DNA from: Phocaeicola plebeius
Lineage (GTDB): Bacteria > Bacteroidota > Bacteroidia > Bacteroidales > Bacteroidaceae
Reading direction: 5' to 3'
DNA length: 29,300 nt
NCBI GenBank assembly: GCA_004558305.1
Contig: SFDG01000034.1
Span: forward strand, 1 to 29,300
Shown: positions 22,710 through 29,300 of the stretch, in pieces
Layout: each line of letters begins with the position of its first letter
How positions within the stretch are numbered: the first letter of the stretch is position 1
Made by a program: the position numbers and the translations under genes
Notes under the pieces: model-generated
The model's database searches: none
What the model was told of the DNA's origin: nothing
Seen by the model: only the letters and a program-made list of their open reading frames with translations

Positions 22710-23591
22710 ATGACATTGATTGATGGAAAAGCAGTATCGGAGCAGATCAAGCAGGAGATTGCTGCCGAAGTGGCCGGCATAGTGGCGGCCGGTGGAAAAC
22801 GTCCGCACTTGGCGGCGATTCTGGTAGGACATGATGGGGGAAGTGAAACGTACGTCGCCGCCAAGGTGAAAGCGTGCGAGGTATGTGGCTTTACGTCCAC
22901 CTTGATCCGCTTTGAGAGTGATGTAACCGAAGAGGAACTTTTGGCCAAGGTGCAGCAGCTCAATGAAGATGCGGATGTGGACGGCTTTATCGTTCAGCTT
23001 CCGTTGCCCAAGCACATTTCCGAGCAGAAAGTCATTGAGGCCATTGACTACCGCAAGGATGTCGACGGATTCCATCCTATTAATGTGGGGCGTCTGTCCA
23101 TCGGATTGCCGTGTTACGTGTCTGCCACTCCCAATGGCATTTTGGAATTGCTGCGCCGCTACCACATTGAAACGCAGGGAAAGAAATGCGTGGTGTTGGG
23201 ACGGAGCAATATTGTAGGAAAACCCATGGCCACGCTCATGATGCAGAAAGCCTATCCTGGCGATGCCACCGTTACGGTGTGCCACAGCCGCAGCAAGGAG
23301 CTGGTGAAGGAATGCCGTGAGGCGGATATCATCATTGCAGCGTTGGGGCAACCGAATTTTGTCAAGGCCGACATGGTGAAGGAAGGTGCCGTGGTGATTG
23401 ATGTCGGTACTACCCGGGTTCCCGATGCCACTCGCAAGTCGGGCTTCAAGCTGACGGGTGATGTGAAATTCGATGAAGTGGCTCCCAAGTGTTCGTTCAT
23501 TACGCCTGTACCCGGTGGAGTGGGCCCCATGACCATCGTTTCACTCATGAAAAATACGCTGCTGGCAGGCAAGAAGGCCATCTATGGCTGA
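22710..23591 (+). CDS. folD: Methylenetetrahydrofolate dehydrogenase/cyclohydrolase
   Basis: This 293-residue bifunctional cytosolic enzyme converts 5,10-methylene-THF to 10-formyl-THF in two steps for purine and formyl-methionine synthesis. Signatures are ETYVAAKVKACEVCGF with the catalytic Lys, DGFIVQLPLPKH, YRKDVDGFHPINVGRLS and the cofactor loop GRSNIVGKPMATLM, then PGGVGPMTIVSLMKNTLL near the C-terminus. The length is normal. It has its own promoter and appears to be a single-gene unit. folB, the other folate gene in the window, lies 9 kb away on the other strand. Bases 23592-23700 after it hold no recognisable gene and no strong terminator. Confidence 0.95.
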   Translation: MTLIDGKAVSEQIKQEIAAEVAGIVAAGGKRPHLAAILVGHDGGSETYVAAKVKACEVCGFTSTLIRFESDVTEEELLAKVQQLNEDADVDGFIVQLPLPKHISEQKVIEAIDYRKDVDGFHPINVGRLSIGLPCYVSATPNGILELLRRYHIETQGKKCVVLGRSNIVGKPMATLMMQKAYPGDATVTVCHSRSKELVKECREADIIIAALGQPNFVKADMVKEGAVVIDVGTTRVPDATRKSGFKLTGDVKFDEVAPKCSFITPVPGGVGPMTIVSLMKNTLLAGKKAIYG

Positions 23592-23702
23592 GCCTGGTGA
23601 GGGAATGTCAGTGCGTAGAAGAAGCTATGGCCCGTTTTCAGTGCGGAAACCCTCTGTTGGAGGAAGAATCAAAGAAGGGAATTGAAAAAATCTGCTGAAA
23701 AA

Positions 23703-23734
23703 TTTGGCAGATATGAAAATATTGTCTACCTTTG
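23703..23734 (+). promoter_or_regulatory. Promoter of the tRNA-His locus
   Basis: TTTG (23703-23706), 20 bases, then TACCTTTG (23727-23734), a full consensus. Transcription would start near 23741, so one transcript would carry the truncated copy first and the intact tRNA second. Confidence 0.7.
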
Positions 23735-23761
23735 CATCGCTTTTGAAAAAGAGGCCAACAT

Positions 23762-23838
23762 GGTGACTATAGTTCAGTTGGTTAGAGCGTCAGATTGTGG
23801 TTCTGAATGTCGTGGGTTCGAGTCCTTCTTTTTCATAA
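23762..23838 (+). pseudogene. Truncated tRNA-His copy
   Basis: Bases 23761-23825 are identical to 23855-23919, covering everything from the acceptor 5' strand through the anticodon GTG and the T loop. After GAGTCC the sequence diverges to TTCTTTTTCATAAC. As a result the T stem has a mismatch, and the acceptor 3' strand needed to pair with GTGACTA is absent. It cannot form a normal cloverleaf end. It precedes the intact gene by 94 bases and shares its promoter. Confidence 0.8.
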
Positions 23839-23855
23839 CTAATACATCATTAAAT

Positions 23856-23930
23856 GGTGACTATAGTTCAGTTGGTTAGAGCGTCAGATTGTGGTTCTGA
23901 ATGTCGTGGGTTCGAGTCCCACTAGTCACC
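23856..23930 (+). tRNA. tRNA-His(GTG)
   Basis: The cloverleaf is complete. The acceptor stem is GTGACTA (23857-23863) with TAGTCAC (23923-23929). The extra G-1 typical of tRNA-His (23856) faces C73 (23930). The anticodon stem TCAGA/TCTGA encloses GTG at 23891-23893, and the T arm is GTGGG/CCCAC around TTCGAGT. CCA is not encoded. A terminator follows twelve bases on. Confidence 0.95.
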
Positions 23931-23941
23931 CCGACCGACAG

Positions 23942-23979
23942 TCGTCAAGTCTGCTTCCGTAGGCTTGACGAATTTTTTT
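23942..23979 (+). terminator. Rho-independent terminator after tRNA-His
   Basis: TCGTCAAG (23942-23949) pairs perfectly with CTTGACGA (23964-23971), followed by a run of seven T from 23973. Confidence 0.85.
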
Positions 23980-23999
23980 GTCGGAAACATTCTCATATT

Positions 24000-24031
24000 T
24001 TTGCTTATGTGTGCCGGTATGCTTATATTTG
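24000..24031 (+). promoter_or_regulatory. Bacteroidetes promoter for the membrane-anchored hypothetical gene
   Basis: TTTG (24000-24003), 20 bases, then TATATTTG (24024-24031), a perfect match. The start near 24038 excludes any codon start upstream and supports ATG 24049. Confidence 0.75.
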
Positions 24032-24048
24032 CAAAAATTTCTTATGTT

Positions 24049-25188
24049 ATGAAACTACGCACAGTGGCAAAATTGGGAGTGATTGTATCCATTCTCTTGT
24101 TCTGTTTGGGAGTGGGAGGCTATGGTTTCCTGCAGCTCAGTCTGGCAAGGGAAGGGAGAAACGTGGACTTGCTGGAGTTTGTCCCCGACGATTGCGTAGG
24201 ATTCCTGGAAACCGATAATTTTGCGTATGTCGTCAATGAACTGCCTCAGACAGGATATGCCCATCACATGGCTGCATTGGGAAAGACGGGATTGCTGACG
24301 GCTGTTTCCCGCCATTTCGACCGGATGAACGAGGATGGTGGAGCGCACGGATTGAGCAACTGTATGAACCAGATGATGGTGAGTTTCCATGAACCTTTGG
24401 AGCCGGACAATGTGATTGTCTATTTCCGGATGTCCGGCAACGGAAAATCGCTGCTCCAGCAATTAGCGGCAGGAATGGAAGAACAGATGGGGAGCTATAA
24501 GAAGGAAACCTACCGGGGAAAGACCATCGATGTCTATCCCGTCAGCAACGGGCGGTATGTGGCCGCTTATTGTGGCAACGGCTTTCTGGTGTTGAGTTAT
24601 CAGAAGCGGCTGGTGGAGCGCGCCATTGATGCCGGCAAGGACGGGACTTCCCTGGCATGCAATCCTTTGCTCAAGGGCAAGCTGGTGCCGGACAAGTCGG
24701 CAAATTACCTGACGCTGTTCGGACGGACTTCTTCGTTGCCGCTGCTGGAAGAGGGGCATTGTCATAATTGGTGTGAGTTTGACATCCACATGAACAGTGA
24801 GGTGTTCTATATGAGCGGTTCCATGCTGGTGCCTGATTCGTGCTTCCAGCAGATGGAGATGCGGTTGGGGAACGTTCCGTCTGTTTTGGAAGACAGTGTG
24901 CTGATTGTATCAGGTGCACAACAGGTGGATGCCTGTATTACTGAGGCCATTTCCCGTCCGCAGCACACACTTTTCGACGAGTGCGTGTCCAACCTGTCTC
25001 GCGATGCGGCATTCATCATGGTGGCCGACCTGGAAAAGGTGGCCCAGGAGCCTCGCCGTTTCGAGAACTATTTGCCTCCTTTCTTGTTGGAACGGGTGGA
25101 ACAGTTGCGTTCGTTCATCCTTTCTGTCCAGCTGACTAAAGTGGACAACCAGTTGTCCCATATCTTCGTGTTTACCTATAAGGATTAG
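24049..25188 (+). CDS. Uncharacterised membrane-anchored protein
   Basis: This 379-residue protein matches no family I can name with certainty. It begins MKLRTVAKLGVIVSI and has one hydrophobic segment (about residues 8-28, VIVSILLFCLGVGGYGFLQL), so it is probably tethered to the inner membrane with its bulk in the periplasm. Around 45-55 it reads LLEFVPDDCVGFLETDNFAYVV, the sort of opening found in periplasmic proteins of the DUF3352 type, but I only suggest that as a comparison. Several cysteines are spread through the body. The frame stays open to 23965, but the promoter at 24000-24031 shows that the upstream part is not transcribed as coding. Its end faces the MFS gene 16 bases away. Confidence 0.7.
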   Translation: MKLRTVAKLGVIVSILLFCLGVGGYGFLQLSLAREGRNVDLLEFVPDDCVGFLETDNFAYVVNELPQTGYAHHMAALGKTGLLTAVSRHFDRMNEDGGAHGLSNCMNQMMVSFHEPLEPDNVIVYFRMSGNGKSLLQQLAAGMEEQMGSYKKETYRGKTIDVYPVSNGRYVAAYCGNGFLVLSYQKRLVERAIDAGKDGTSLACNPLLKGKLVPDKSANYLTLFGRTSSLPLLEEGHCHNWCEFDIHMNSEVFYMSGSMLVPDSCFQQMEMRLGNVPSVLEDSVLIVSGAQQVDACITEAISRPQHTLFDECVSNLSRDAAFIMVADLEKVAQEPRRFENYLPPFLLERVEQLRSFILSVQLTKVDNQLSHIFVFTYKD

Positions 25189-25204
25189 CGCGCTTTCCGG
25201 GAGT

Positions 25205-26404
25205 TTACCGTAACCGGTGGCGGTGGAAATGGGGAGTGACCCTCAGCCGGAAGTAGAAGAATGACCCGACGGTCAGTGCAGCACCAAAGAGATAGGCAAT
25301 CTTGAAGGAGGCCAGTTCGGCAATACAGCCTCCTGTTACCATACCGATGCCGATACCTACATCCCACGAGGTAAGATAGGTGCTGGTGGCTGTCCCGCGT
25401 TGGCTGTTCGGGGCCAGGTTGACAAACAGGGTGTTATAGGCCGGAAACATGATGCCGAATCCCACGCCCAGGCACAGGGCGATACCGAAGAACAATACCG
25501 TAGTGCCCGTTGTACTCCATTCCATGAACCATCCGCAGCCAGCCAGGAGGAAAAAACTCAGGCACACTAAGTAGAAGCCGGCCTGAATGACTTCCGTAAT
25601 CTTTCCTTTATCCACCAGCCGTCCGCTGAACAGGCGACTGACGGCCATGCCCACTGCCATGCAGGTGAAGAAGAATCCTGTTTCGGCGGTGATGCCGATT
25701 TGCCGGGCATACATAGCTACATAATTCGTCGTCATGCCATACGGGATGGAGAGCAGCAGCAGGCTGGCACCGGCCGGCAATCCTTTCAGCAGAATGAAAC
25801 GGTCGAGAGAGACGGGTTCGCGCTTCACGGGCGGTTTGTAGGGTGTCTTCACCAGTGAAGCTGCTGTCAGCCCCAACAGGCAGGAACAGAAACCATAGGC
25901 AAATAAGGTGTCGTAGGAAATGCCTGCATTGTGGAGGAACAGTCCGAACATCGGCCCTACGGACATTGCCAGGTTGTTGGTCAGCCCGTAGAACCCTAAC
26001 CCTTCTCCCCTTCGGGAAGAGGGCATGATGTCGATGACAATGGTATTGCCACCTACCGTGACCATCCCGAACGATATGCCGTGGACGATTCTTACCAGAA
26101 TGAACAGGGTCAGCCATCCGGCCATCCGGTAGCCGGCAAACATAGACATGAAGATGAAATAGGCGAACAGATAGAGCGGTTTGCGGGAAAAGGTGTCCAG
26201 CAGATAGCCTGAGAAAGGGCGGATGCACAGGGCAGACACCGTGTAGCACGACAAGACAATTCCGATGGTAGACTGGGTGGCTTGGAACGTGTCGGCCAGG
26301 TAGAAGGGTAGAATCGGAATCAGCAGCCAGAAACCGAAGTAGAGCAAGAAGTTGGCTGCCAGGATGCAGCAATAGCTGCGGGTGACAAGACGTTCTTTTT
26401 TCAT
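25205..26404 (-). CDS. MFS transporter of unknown substrate
   Basis: This 399-residue inner-membrane protein has about twelve hydrophobic helices. It shows the major-facilitator motif A between helices 2 and 3 (GYLLDTFSRKPLYL) and further family features in LVRIVHGISFGMVTVGGNTIVIDIMPSSRRGEGLGFYGL, typical of the drug:proton antiporter type. The substrate cannot be deduced. ATG 26404 (MKKERLVTRSYCC) is preferred over an upstream start at 26428 because the membrane-proximal charged start is typical. It is 121 bases downstream of pheS on the same strand. An inverted repeat CACAAAGGGA (26424-26433) / TCCCTTTGTG (26469-26478) lies just ahead of its start. Confidence 0.85.
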   Translation of the reverse strand: MKKERLVTRSYCCILAANFLLYFGFWLLIPILPFYLADTFQATQSTIGIVLSCYTVSALCIRPFSGYLLDTFSRKPLYLFAYFIFMSMFAGYRMAGWLTLFILVRIVHGISFGMVTVGGNTIVIDIMPSSRRGEGLGFYGLTNNLAMSVGPMFGLFLHNAGISYDTLFAYGFCSCLLGLTAASLVKTPYKPPVKREPVSLDRFILLKGLPAGASLLLLSIPYGMTTNYVAMYARQIGITAETGFFFTCMAVGMAVSRLFSGRLVDKGKITEVIQAGFYLVCLSFFLLAGCGWFMEWSTTGTTVLFFGIALCLGVGFGIMFPAYNTLFVNLAPNSQRGTATSTYLTSWDVGIGIGMVTGGCIAELASFKIAYLFGAALTVGSFFYFRLRVTPHFHRHRLR

Positions 26405-26423
26405 GGGAAGATGAAGGGAGAAG

Positions 26424-26478
26424 CACAAAGGGATGCAGTGGCTGTCGATGGAATCAAGAACAACTGGGTCCCTTTGTG
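26424..26478. repeat. 10-bp inverted repeat ahead of the MFS gene
   Basis: CACAAAGGGA (26424-26433) is the exact reverse complement of TCCCTTTGTG (26469-26478), 35 bases apart, in the 121-base gap between pheS and the MFS gene. It may be an operator or an mRNA hairpin. No T run follows, so it is not a typical terminator. Confidence 0.5.
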
Positions 26479-26525
26479 TGTAGGTCTCTTATCTCTGCGA
26501 GTGGACACGTTCCCGGACGGATGGG

Positions 26526-27545
26526 TTAGTTGGCCGCTTCGAATTCCTTCAGGAAACGAGTGTCGTTTTCGGAGAACATTCGCAGGTCTTTTACCTTATA
26601 TTTCAGGTTGGTGATGCGTTCTACACCCATACCGAAAGCATAGCCGGTATAGACCTTGCTGTCGATGCCGTTGGCTTCGAGTACGGCAGGGTCCACCATG
26701 CCGCAACCCAGGATTTCCACCCAGCCGGTGTATTTGCAGAACGGGCAGCCTTCTCCGCCGCATATATCACAGCTGATGTCCATTTCCGCACTGGGTTCGG
26801 TGAACGGGAAATAGGACGGACGCAGACGGATTTTTGTTTCCGGACCGAACATTTCCTGGGCAAACTGCAGCAGTACCTGTTTCAGGTCGGTGAACGATAC
26901 GTTCTTGTCCACGTACAGTCCTTCCACCTGATGGAAGAAGCAGTGGGCGCGGTAGCTGATGGCTTCATTACGGTAAACACGCCCCGGACAGATGACCCGG
27001 ATGGGCGGTTGCGACACTTCCATCACCCGGCTCTGTACGGACGAAGTGTGCGTGCGCAGCAGGATGTCAGGATGGCTCTCGATGAAAAACGTGTCCTGCA
27101 TGTCGCGGGCAGGATGGTCTTCGGGGAAGTTCATCGACGAGAACACGTGCCAGTCGTCTTCCACTTCCGGTCCGTCGGCAATGGTAAAGCCCAGACGGCT
27201 GAAAATCTGGATGATTTCATTGCGTACGATGCTCAACGGATGGCGTGTGCCCAGTTCGATAGGATAGGCAGTGCGGGTCAGGTCCAGTTCGGCTGTTCCG
27301 TTGTCCTGGTTCTCGAACGCCTCCTTCAAGGTGGCGATGCGCTCCTGTGCCTTGTTCTTCAGTTCGTTCAGTTTCATTCCCACGGCCTTCTTCTGGTCGG
27401 CGGGTACGTTGCGGAAGTCCGCCATCAGGTCGTTGATGGCTCCTTTCTTACTCAGGTACTTGATGCGCAGAGCTTCCAGTTCTTCTGCGCTGTGGGCGGT
27501 CAAGCCGTCTATTTCTTGGAGTAACTGCTCGATTTTTGCTAACAT
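26526..27545 (-). CDS. pheS: Phenylalanine-tRNA ligase alpha subunit
   Basis: This 339-residue catalytic subunit charges tRNA-Phe with phenylalanine as part of an alpha2-beta2 enzyme. The N-terminal 80 residues form the tRNA-binding coiled coil (LAKIEQLLQEIDGLTAHSAEELEALRIKYL). Class II core motifs follow: HPLSIVRNEIIQIFSRLGF, the motif 2 region GRVYRNEAISYRAHCFFHQVEG, and motif 3 FGMGVERITNLKY. A CDICGGEGCPFC cysteine cluster near 260-272 is common in many bacterial PheS proteins. ATG 27545 gives the normal start; the upstream frame is not coding. pheT is not adjacent, which is not unusual in Bacteroidales. Confidence 0.95.
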   Translation of the reverse strand: MLAKIEQLLQEIDGLTAHSAEELEALRIKYLSKKGAINDLMADFRNVPADQKKAVGMKLNELKNKAQERIATLKEAFENQDNGTAELDLTRTAYPIELGTRHPLSIVRNEIIQIFSRLGFTIADGPEVEDDWHVFSSMNFPEDHPARDMQDTFFIESHPDILLRTHTSSVQSRVMEVSQPPIRVICPGRVYRNEAISYRAHCFFHQVEGLYVDKNVSFTDLKQVLLQFAQEMFGPETKIRLRPSYFPFTEPSAEMDISCDICGGEGCPFCKYTGWVEILGCGMVDPAVLEANGIDSKVYTGYAFGMGVERITNLKYKVKDLRMFSENDTRFLKEFEAAN

Positions 27546-27575
27546 ATCCTCTTTAGTTTGTTGTTTAAGTAGGCG

Positions 27576-27583
27576 CAAAGGTA
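27576..27583 (-). promoter_or_regulatory. -7 element for pheS
   Basis: The minus strand reads TACCTTTG, a full TAnnTTTG match, about 30 bases before ATG 27545. The -33 box is not evident. Confidence 0.45.
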
Positions 27584-27641
27584 AGGAATTTCACGGAATA
27601 ATTCCTCTTTTTTGCCTTACAAAAAAGAATTCTCCCTGCGA

Positions 27642-27675
27642 TTTGATGAATTGACGAAAAAAAGGCGTACTTTTG
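27642..27675 (+). promoter_or_regulatory. Promoter for the lipoprotein-murB unit
   Basis: TTTG (27642-27645), 22 bases, then TACTTTTG (27668-27675), 25 bases before ATG 27701. The -7 is a full match and the spacing is a little long. Confidence 0.5.
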
Positions 27676-27700
27676 CAAGCGTTATTTCGGAAGAAAGCAA

Positions 27701-28567
27701 ATGAAAAGAGTTTTATGGGGATGTTGTTTGCTGGGACTGATGGCATCCTGTGGAGGGGGAAAGAAAAAGATGGACCCCTTTGAGGCATTGACAAAGCAGA
27801 TGGATTCTGTGCAACAGTCCGTGACAGCCGATACGCTGCCTGCGGTACAGGAGTTGGTGAAGGAAGAACCCGTGCCCGTGACGGCCGATGAGAGCTTCGC
27901 CGATTTTTTCTATAATTTTGCATCCGACGAGTCGTTCCAAAGCTCCCGGATTGTGTTCCCTATTTCCTATTATAAGGGCGATGAGGTCATCCGTACCACC
28001 AAGGAGGACTGGACGTTCGATCCCCTTTTCAGTCATTATCCGGCCTATACGGCATTGTTCGACAGCGAGGAGGATATGGAAATGGAGAAGGACACCAGTG
28101 TTCACAGCGTACAGATAGACTGGATGTATTTGGCCGACCGTAAAATCAAGCGGTATTATTTCGAACGCATCGACAATTCTTGGTTCCTGGAGGCCATCAA
28201 CATGGAGAACCTGCCGGCTGCCGAAGGGGAAGGGGAGGATTTCTTCTCTTTTTATCTGGCGTTTTCGTCCGATTCGCTTTTTCAGCAGCAGCGCATGCAC
28301 CATCCGCTGGCCTTCGTCACTGCCGATCCGGAAGACGAGTTCCAGATTATCGAGACTACGCTGGATGCCGGACAATGGGCTGCCTTCCGGCCTCCTTTGG
28401 TGAAGGGGTGGCTCAGCAATGTACACTATGGGCAGCCGGATGTACTCTCGTCGAACCGTAAGATCGTAGAGTTCAAGGGATTCGGTAACGGGTTCAACAA
28501 TGCGCTCTACTTCGAGCGCCGCAGGGGAGAATGGCGGCTCGTCAAGTTTGAAGATTTAAGCGATTGA
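27701..28567 (+). CDS. DUF4348-like lipoprotein
   Basis: This 288-residue protein starts with a lipoprotein signal peptide: basic MKR, hydrophobic LLGLMA, and lipobox Cys in LMASCGGG near residue 17. It should be lipid-anchored in the envelope. A Gln/Val-rich spacer (about 25-65) leads to a beta-rich domain (FADFFYNFASDESFQSSRIVFPISYYKG and later QIDWMYLADRKIKRYYFERID) of the kind classed as DUF4348 in Bacteroidales. The function is unknown. Its stop (28565-28567) is one base from the murB ATG, so the two are surely co-transcribed and probably translationally coupled. That suggests a role in the envelope or cell wall, which I infer only from position. Confidence 0.75.
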   Translation: MKRVLWGCCLLGLMASCGGGKKKMDPFEALTKQMDSVQQSVTADTLPAVQELVKEEPVPVTADESFADFFYNFASDESFQSSRIVFPISYYKGDEVIRTTKEDWTFDPLFSHYPAYTALFDSEEDMEMEKDTSVHSVQIDWMYLADRKIKRYYFERIDNSWFLEAINMENLPAAEGEGEDFFSFYLAFSSDSLFQQQRMHHPLAFVTADPEDEFQIIETTLDAGQWAAFRPPLVKGWLSNVHYGQPDVLSSNRKIVEFKGFGNGFNNALYFERRRGEWRLVKFEDLSD

Positions 28568-28568
28568 T

Positions 28569-29300
28569 ATGAAAGAGGAACTGCGTCATTTTCTGTTGTC
28601 GCCAGGCGCGAAGACCGAGCAACTGCTGCACATCGGTGCGGGCAGCAATTTGCTCTTCACGGGCGATTTTCCGGGTATCATCCTTCATTCCGCCCTTCGG
28701 GGGATGGCGGTTGTAGCCGAAACGGACAAAGAGGTATGGGTGCGGGTCGGTGCCGGAGAGGTGTGGGACGACTTTGTGGCACATACGGTCCGCTGTGGCT
28801 GGTATGGAGCGGAAAACCTGTCGCTGATTCCCGGTGAAGTGGGAGCTTCGGCAGTGCAGAACATCGGAGCGTATGGCGTGGAGGCGAAGGACCTGATTGT
28901 GCAGGTGGAGACCTTGTCGTGCCGGACAGGTGAGGCACGCCTTTTCCAGGTGGATGAATGCGGGTATGCCTATCGTCGCAGCATCTTCAAGGAGGAACTG
29001 AAAGGACAGTACATCGTGACGTATGTGACCTACAGGCTCTCCAAGCAGCCCTGCTATCGTCTTGATTATGGGAATATCCGGTCGGAACTGGAGAAAGAAG
29101 GCGGCGAACCCACCCTGCAGCGGTTGCGCGAGGTCATTGTCCGTATTCGTCAGGAGAAGTTGCCCGATCCGGCTGTGACGGGCAATGCCGGGAGTTTCTT
29201 TATGAATCCGCTGGTGACCGAAAGCCGCTTTGCGGAGCTGAAGCAGGCTTATCCGGACTTGCCCCATTATCCGGCTCCCGCAGGCCAGGTGAAGCTCCCT
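28569..29300 (+). CDS. murB: UDP-N-acetylenolpyruvoylglucosamine reductase, 3' end beyond window, N-terminus short
   Basis: MurB reduces UDP-GlcNAc-enolpyruvate to UDP-MurNAc with FAD and NADPH in peptidoglycan synthesis. The 244 codons present show the FAD loop HIGAGSNLLF, SLIPGEVGASAVQNIGAYGVE, the catalytic Arg in YAYRRSIFK and the proton-donor Ser in GNAGSFFMNP. The final catalytic Glu lies beyond the edge. The start is odd: MKEELRHFLL leads straight into the GAGSN loop 22 residues later, whereas MurB normally has about 30 more residues first, including an N-T-F-G motif. An in-frame TAA at 28557 leaves no room for them, and no other frame upstream encodes them. Function may therefore be impaired. 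Confidence 0.88.
   Translation, partial: MKEELRHFLLSPGAKTEQLLHIGAGSNLLFTGDFPGIILHSALRGMAVVAETDKEVWVRVGAGEVWDDFVAHTVRCGWYGAENLSLIPGEVGASAVQNIGAYGVEAKDLIVQVETLSCRTGEARLFQVDECGYAYRRSIFKEELKGQYIVTYVTYRLSKQPCYRLDYGNIRSELEKEGGEPTLQRLREVIVRIRQEKLPDPAVTGNAGSFFMNPLVTESRFAELKQAYPDLPHYPAPAGQVKLP

Noticed and set aside
23592..23700. Small gene between folD and the tRNA-His locus
   Set aside because: Short frames exist, but none has a promoter, a ribosome binding site or a recognisable sequence.
23761..23930. Attachment sites of an integrated element at tRNA-His
   Set aside because: Only 29 bases lie between the copies, no integrase is present, and the repeated part is the 5' portion of the tRNA rather than the usual 3' end.
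26740..26800. Cysteine cluster in PheS as a novel insertion
   Set aside because: A CxxCGGxGCxxC segment at this place is common in bacterial PheS proteins.

Overview
The window looks like chromosomal DNA from a member of the Bacteroidaceae (Bacteroides, Phocaeicola, Mediterranea or a close relative), of moderately high GC for that group. Three things point there. Most transcription units are preceded by the Bacteroidetes promoter pattern (about TTTG, 19-20 bases, then TAnnTTTG). The gene content includes an aconitase / isocitrate dehydrogenase / citrate synthase operon, a cobalamin-dependent ribonucleotide reductase with a C-terminal zinc ribbon, a GH29 fucosidase and a DUF4348-like lipoprotein. 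Short Bacteroidetes-style palindromic repeats lie between genes.

Layout. Bases 1-225 hold the possible tail of an upstream gene, hairpins and a degraded repeat. A GNAT/FemAB-like acyltransferase gene (-) is divergent from a four-gene plus-strand unit: nitroreductase, DUF2520 Rossmann protein, KdsC phosphatase and Maf pyrophosphatase. Convergent to that is an unusual regulator (-) joining a RIC/hemerythrin-type di-iron domain to a LuxR helix-turn-helix. Divergent from the regulator are two exported glycosidases (GH29 fucosidase and a beta-propeller enzyme) and a small TSCPD protein. The operon at 8.4-13.3 kb (aconitase, isocitrate dehydrogenase, citrate synthase) carries the oxidative branch from oxaloacetate and acetyl-CoA to 2-oxoglutarate, the carbon skeleton of glutamate. 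A perfect 25-bp hairpin follows it.

Bases 13.5-21.5 kb are mostly minus-strand housekeeping: folB and nrdJ, a divergent nitroreductase, dnaA, an MCE/MlaD protein and a cell-wall amidase. Bases 21.7-25.2 kb carry a BASS-type transporter, folD, a tRNA-His locus with a truncated tandem copy, and an uncharacterised membrane-anchored protein. The window ends with an MFS transporter and pheS (-), then a lipoprotein and murB (+), which runs off the edge.

No phage, insertion sequence, CRISPR array or defence island is visible, and I do not see a wholly new multi-gene system. The points that most deserve a second look are the di-iron/LuxR regulator, the duplicated and broken tRNA-His, the murB that lacks its N-terminal segment, and the intergenic palindromes.
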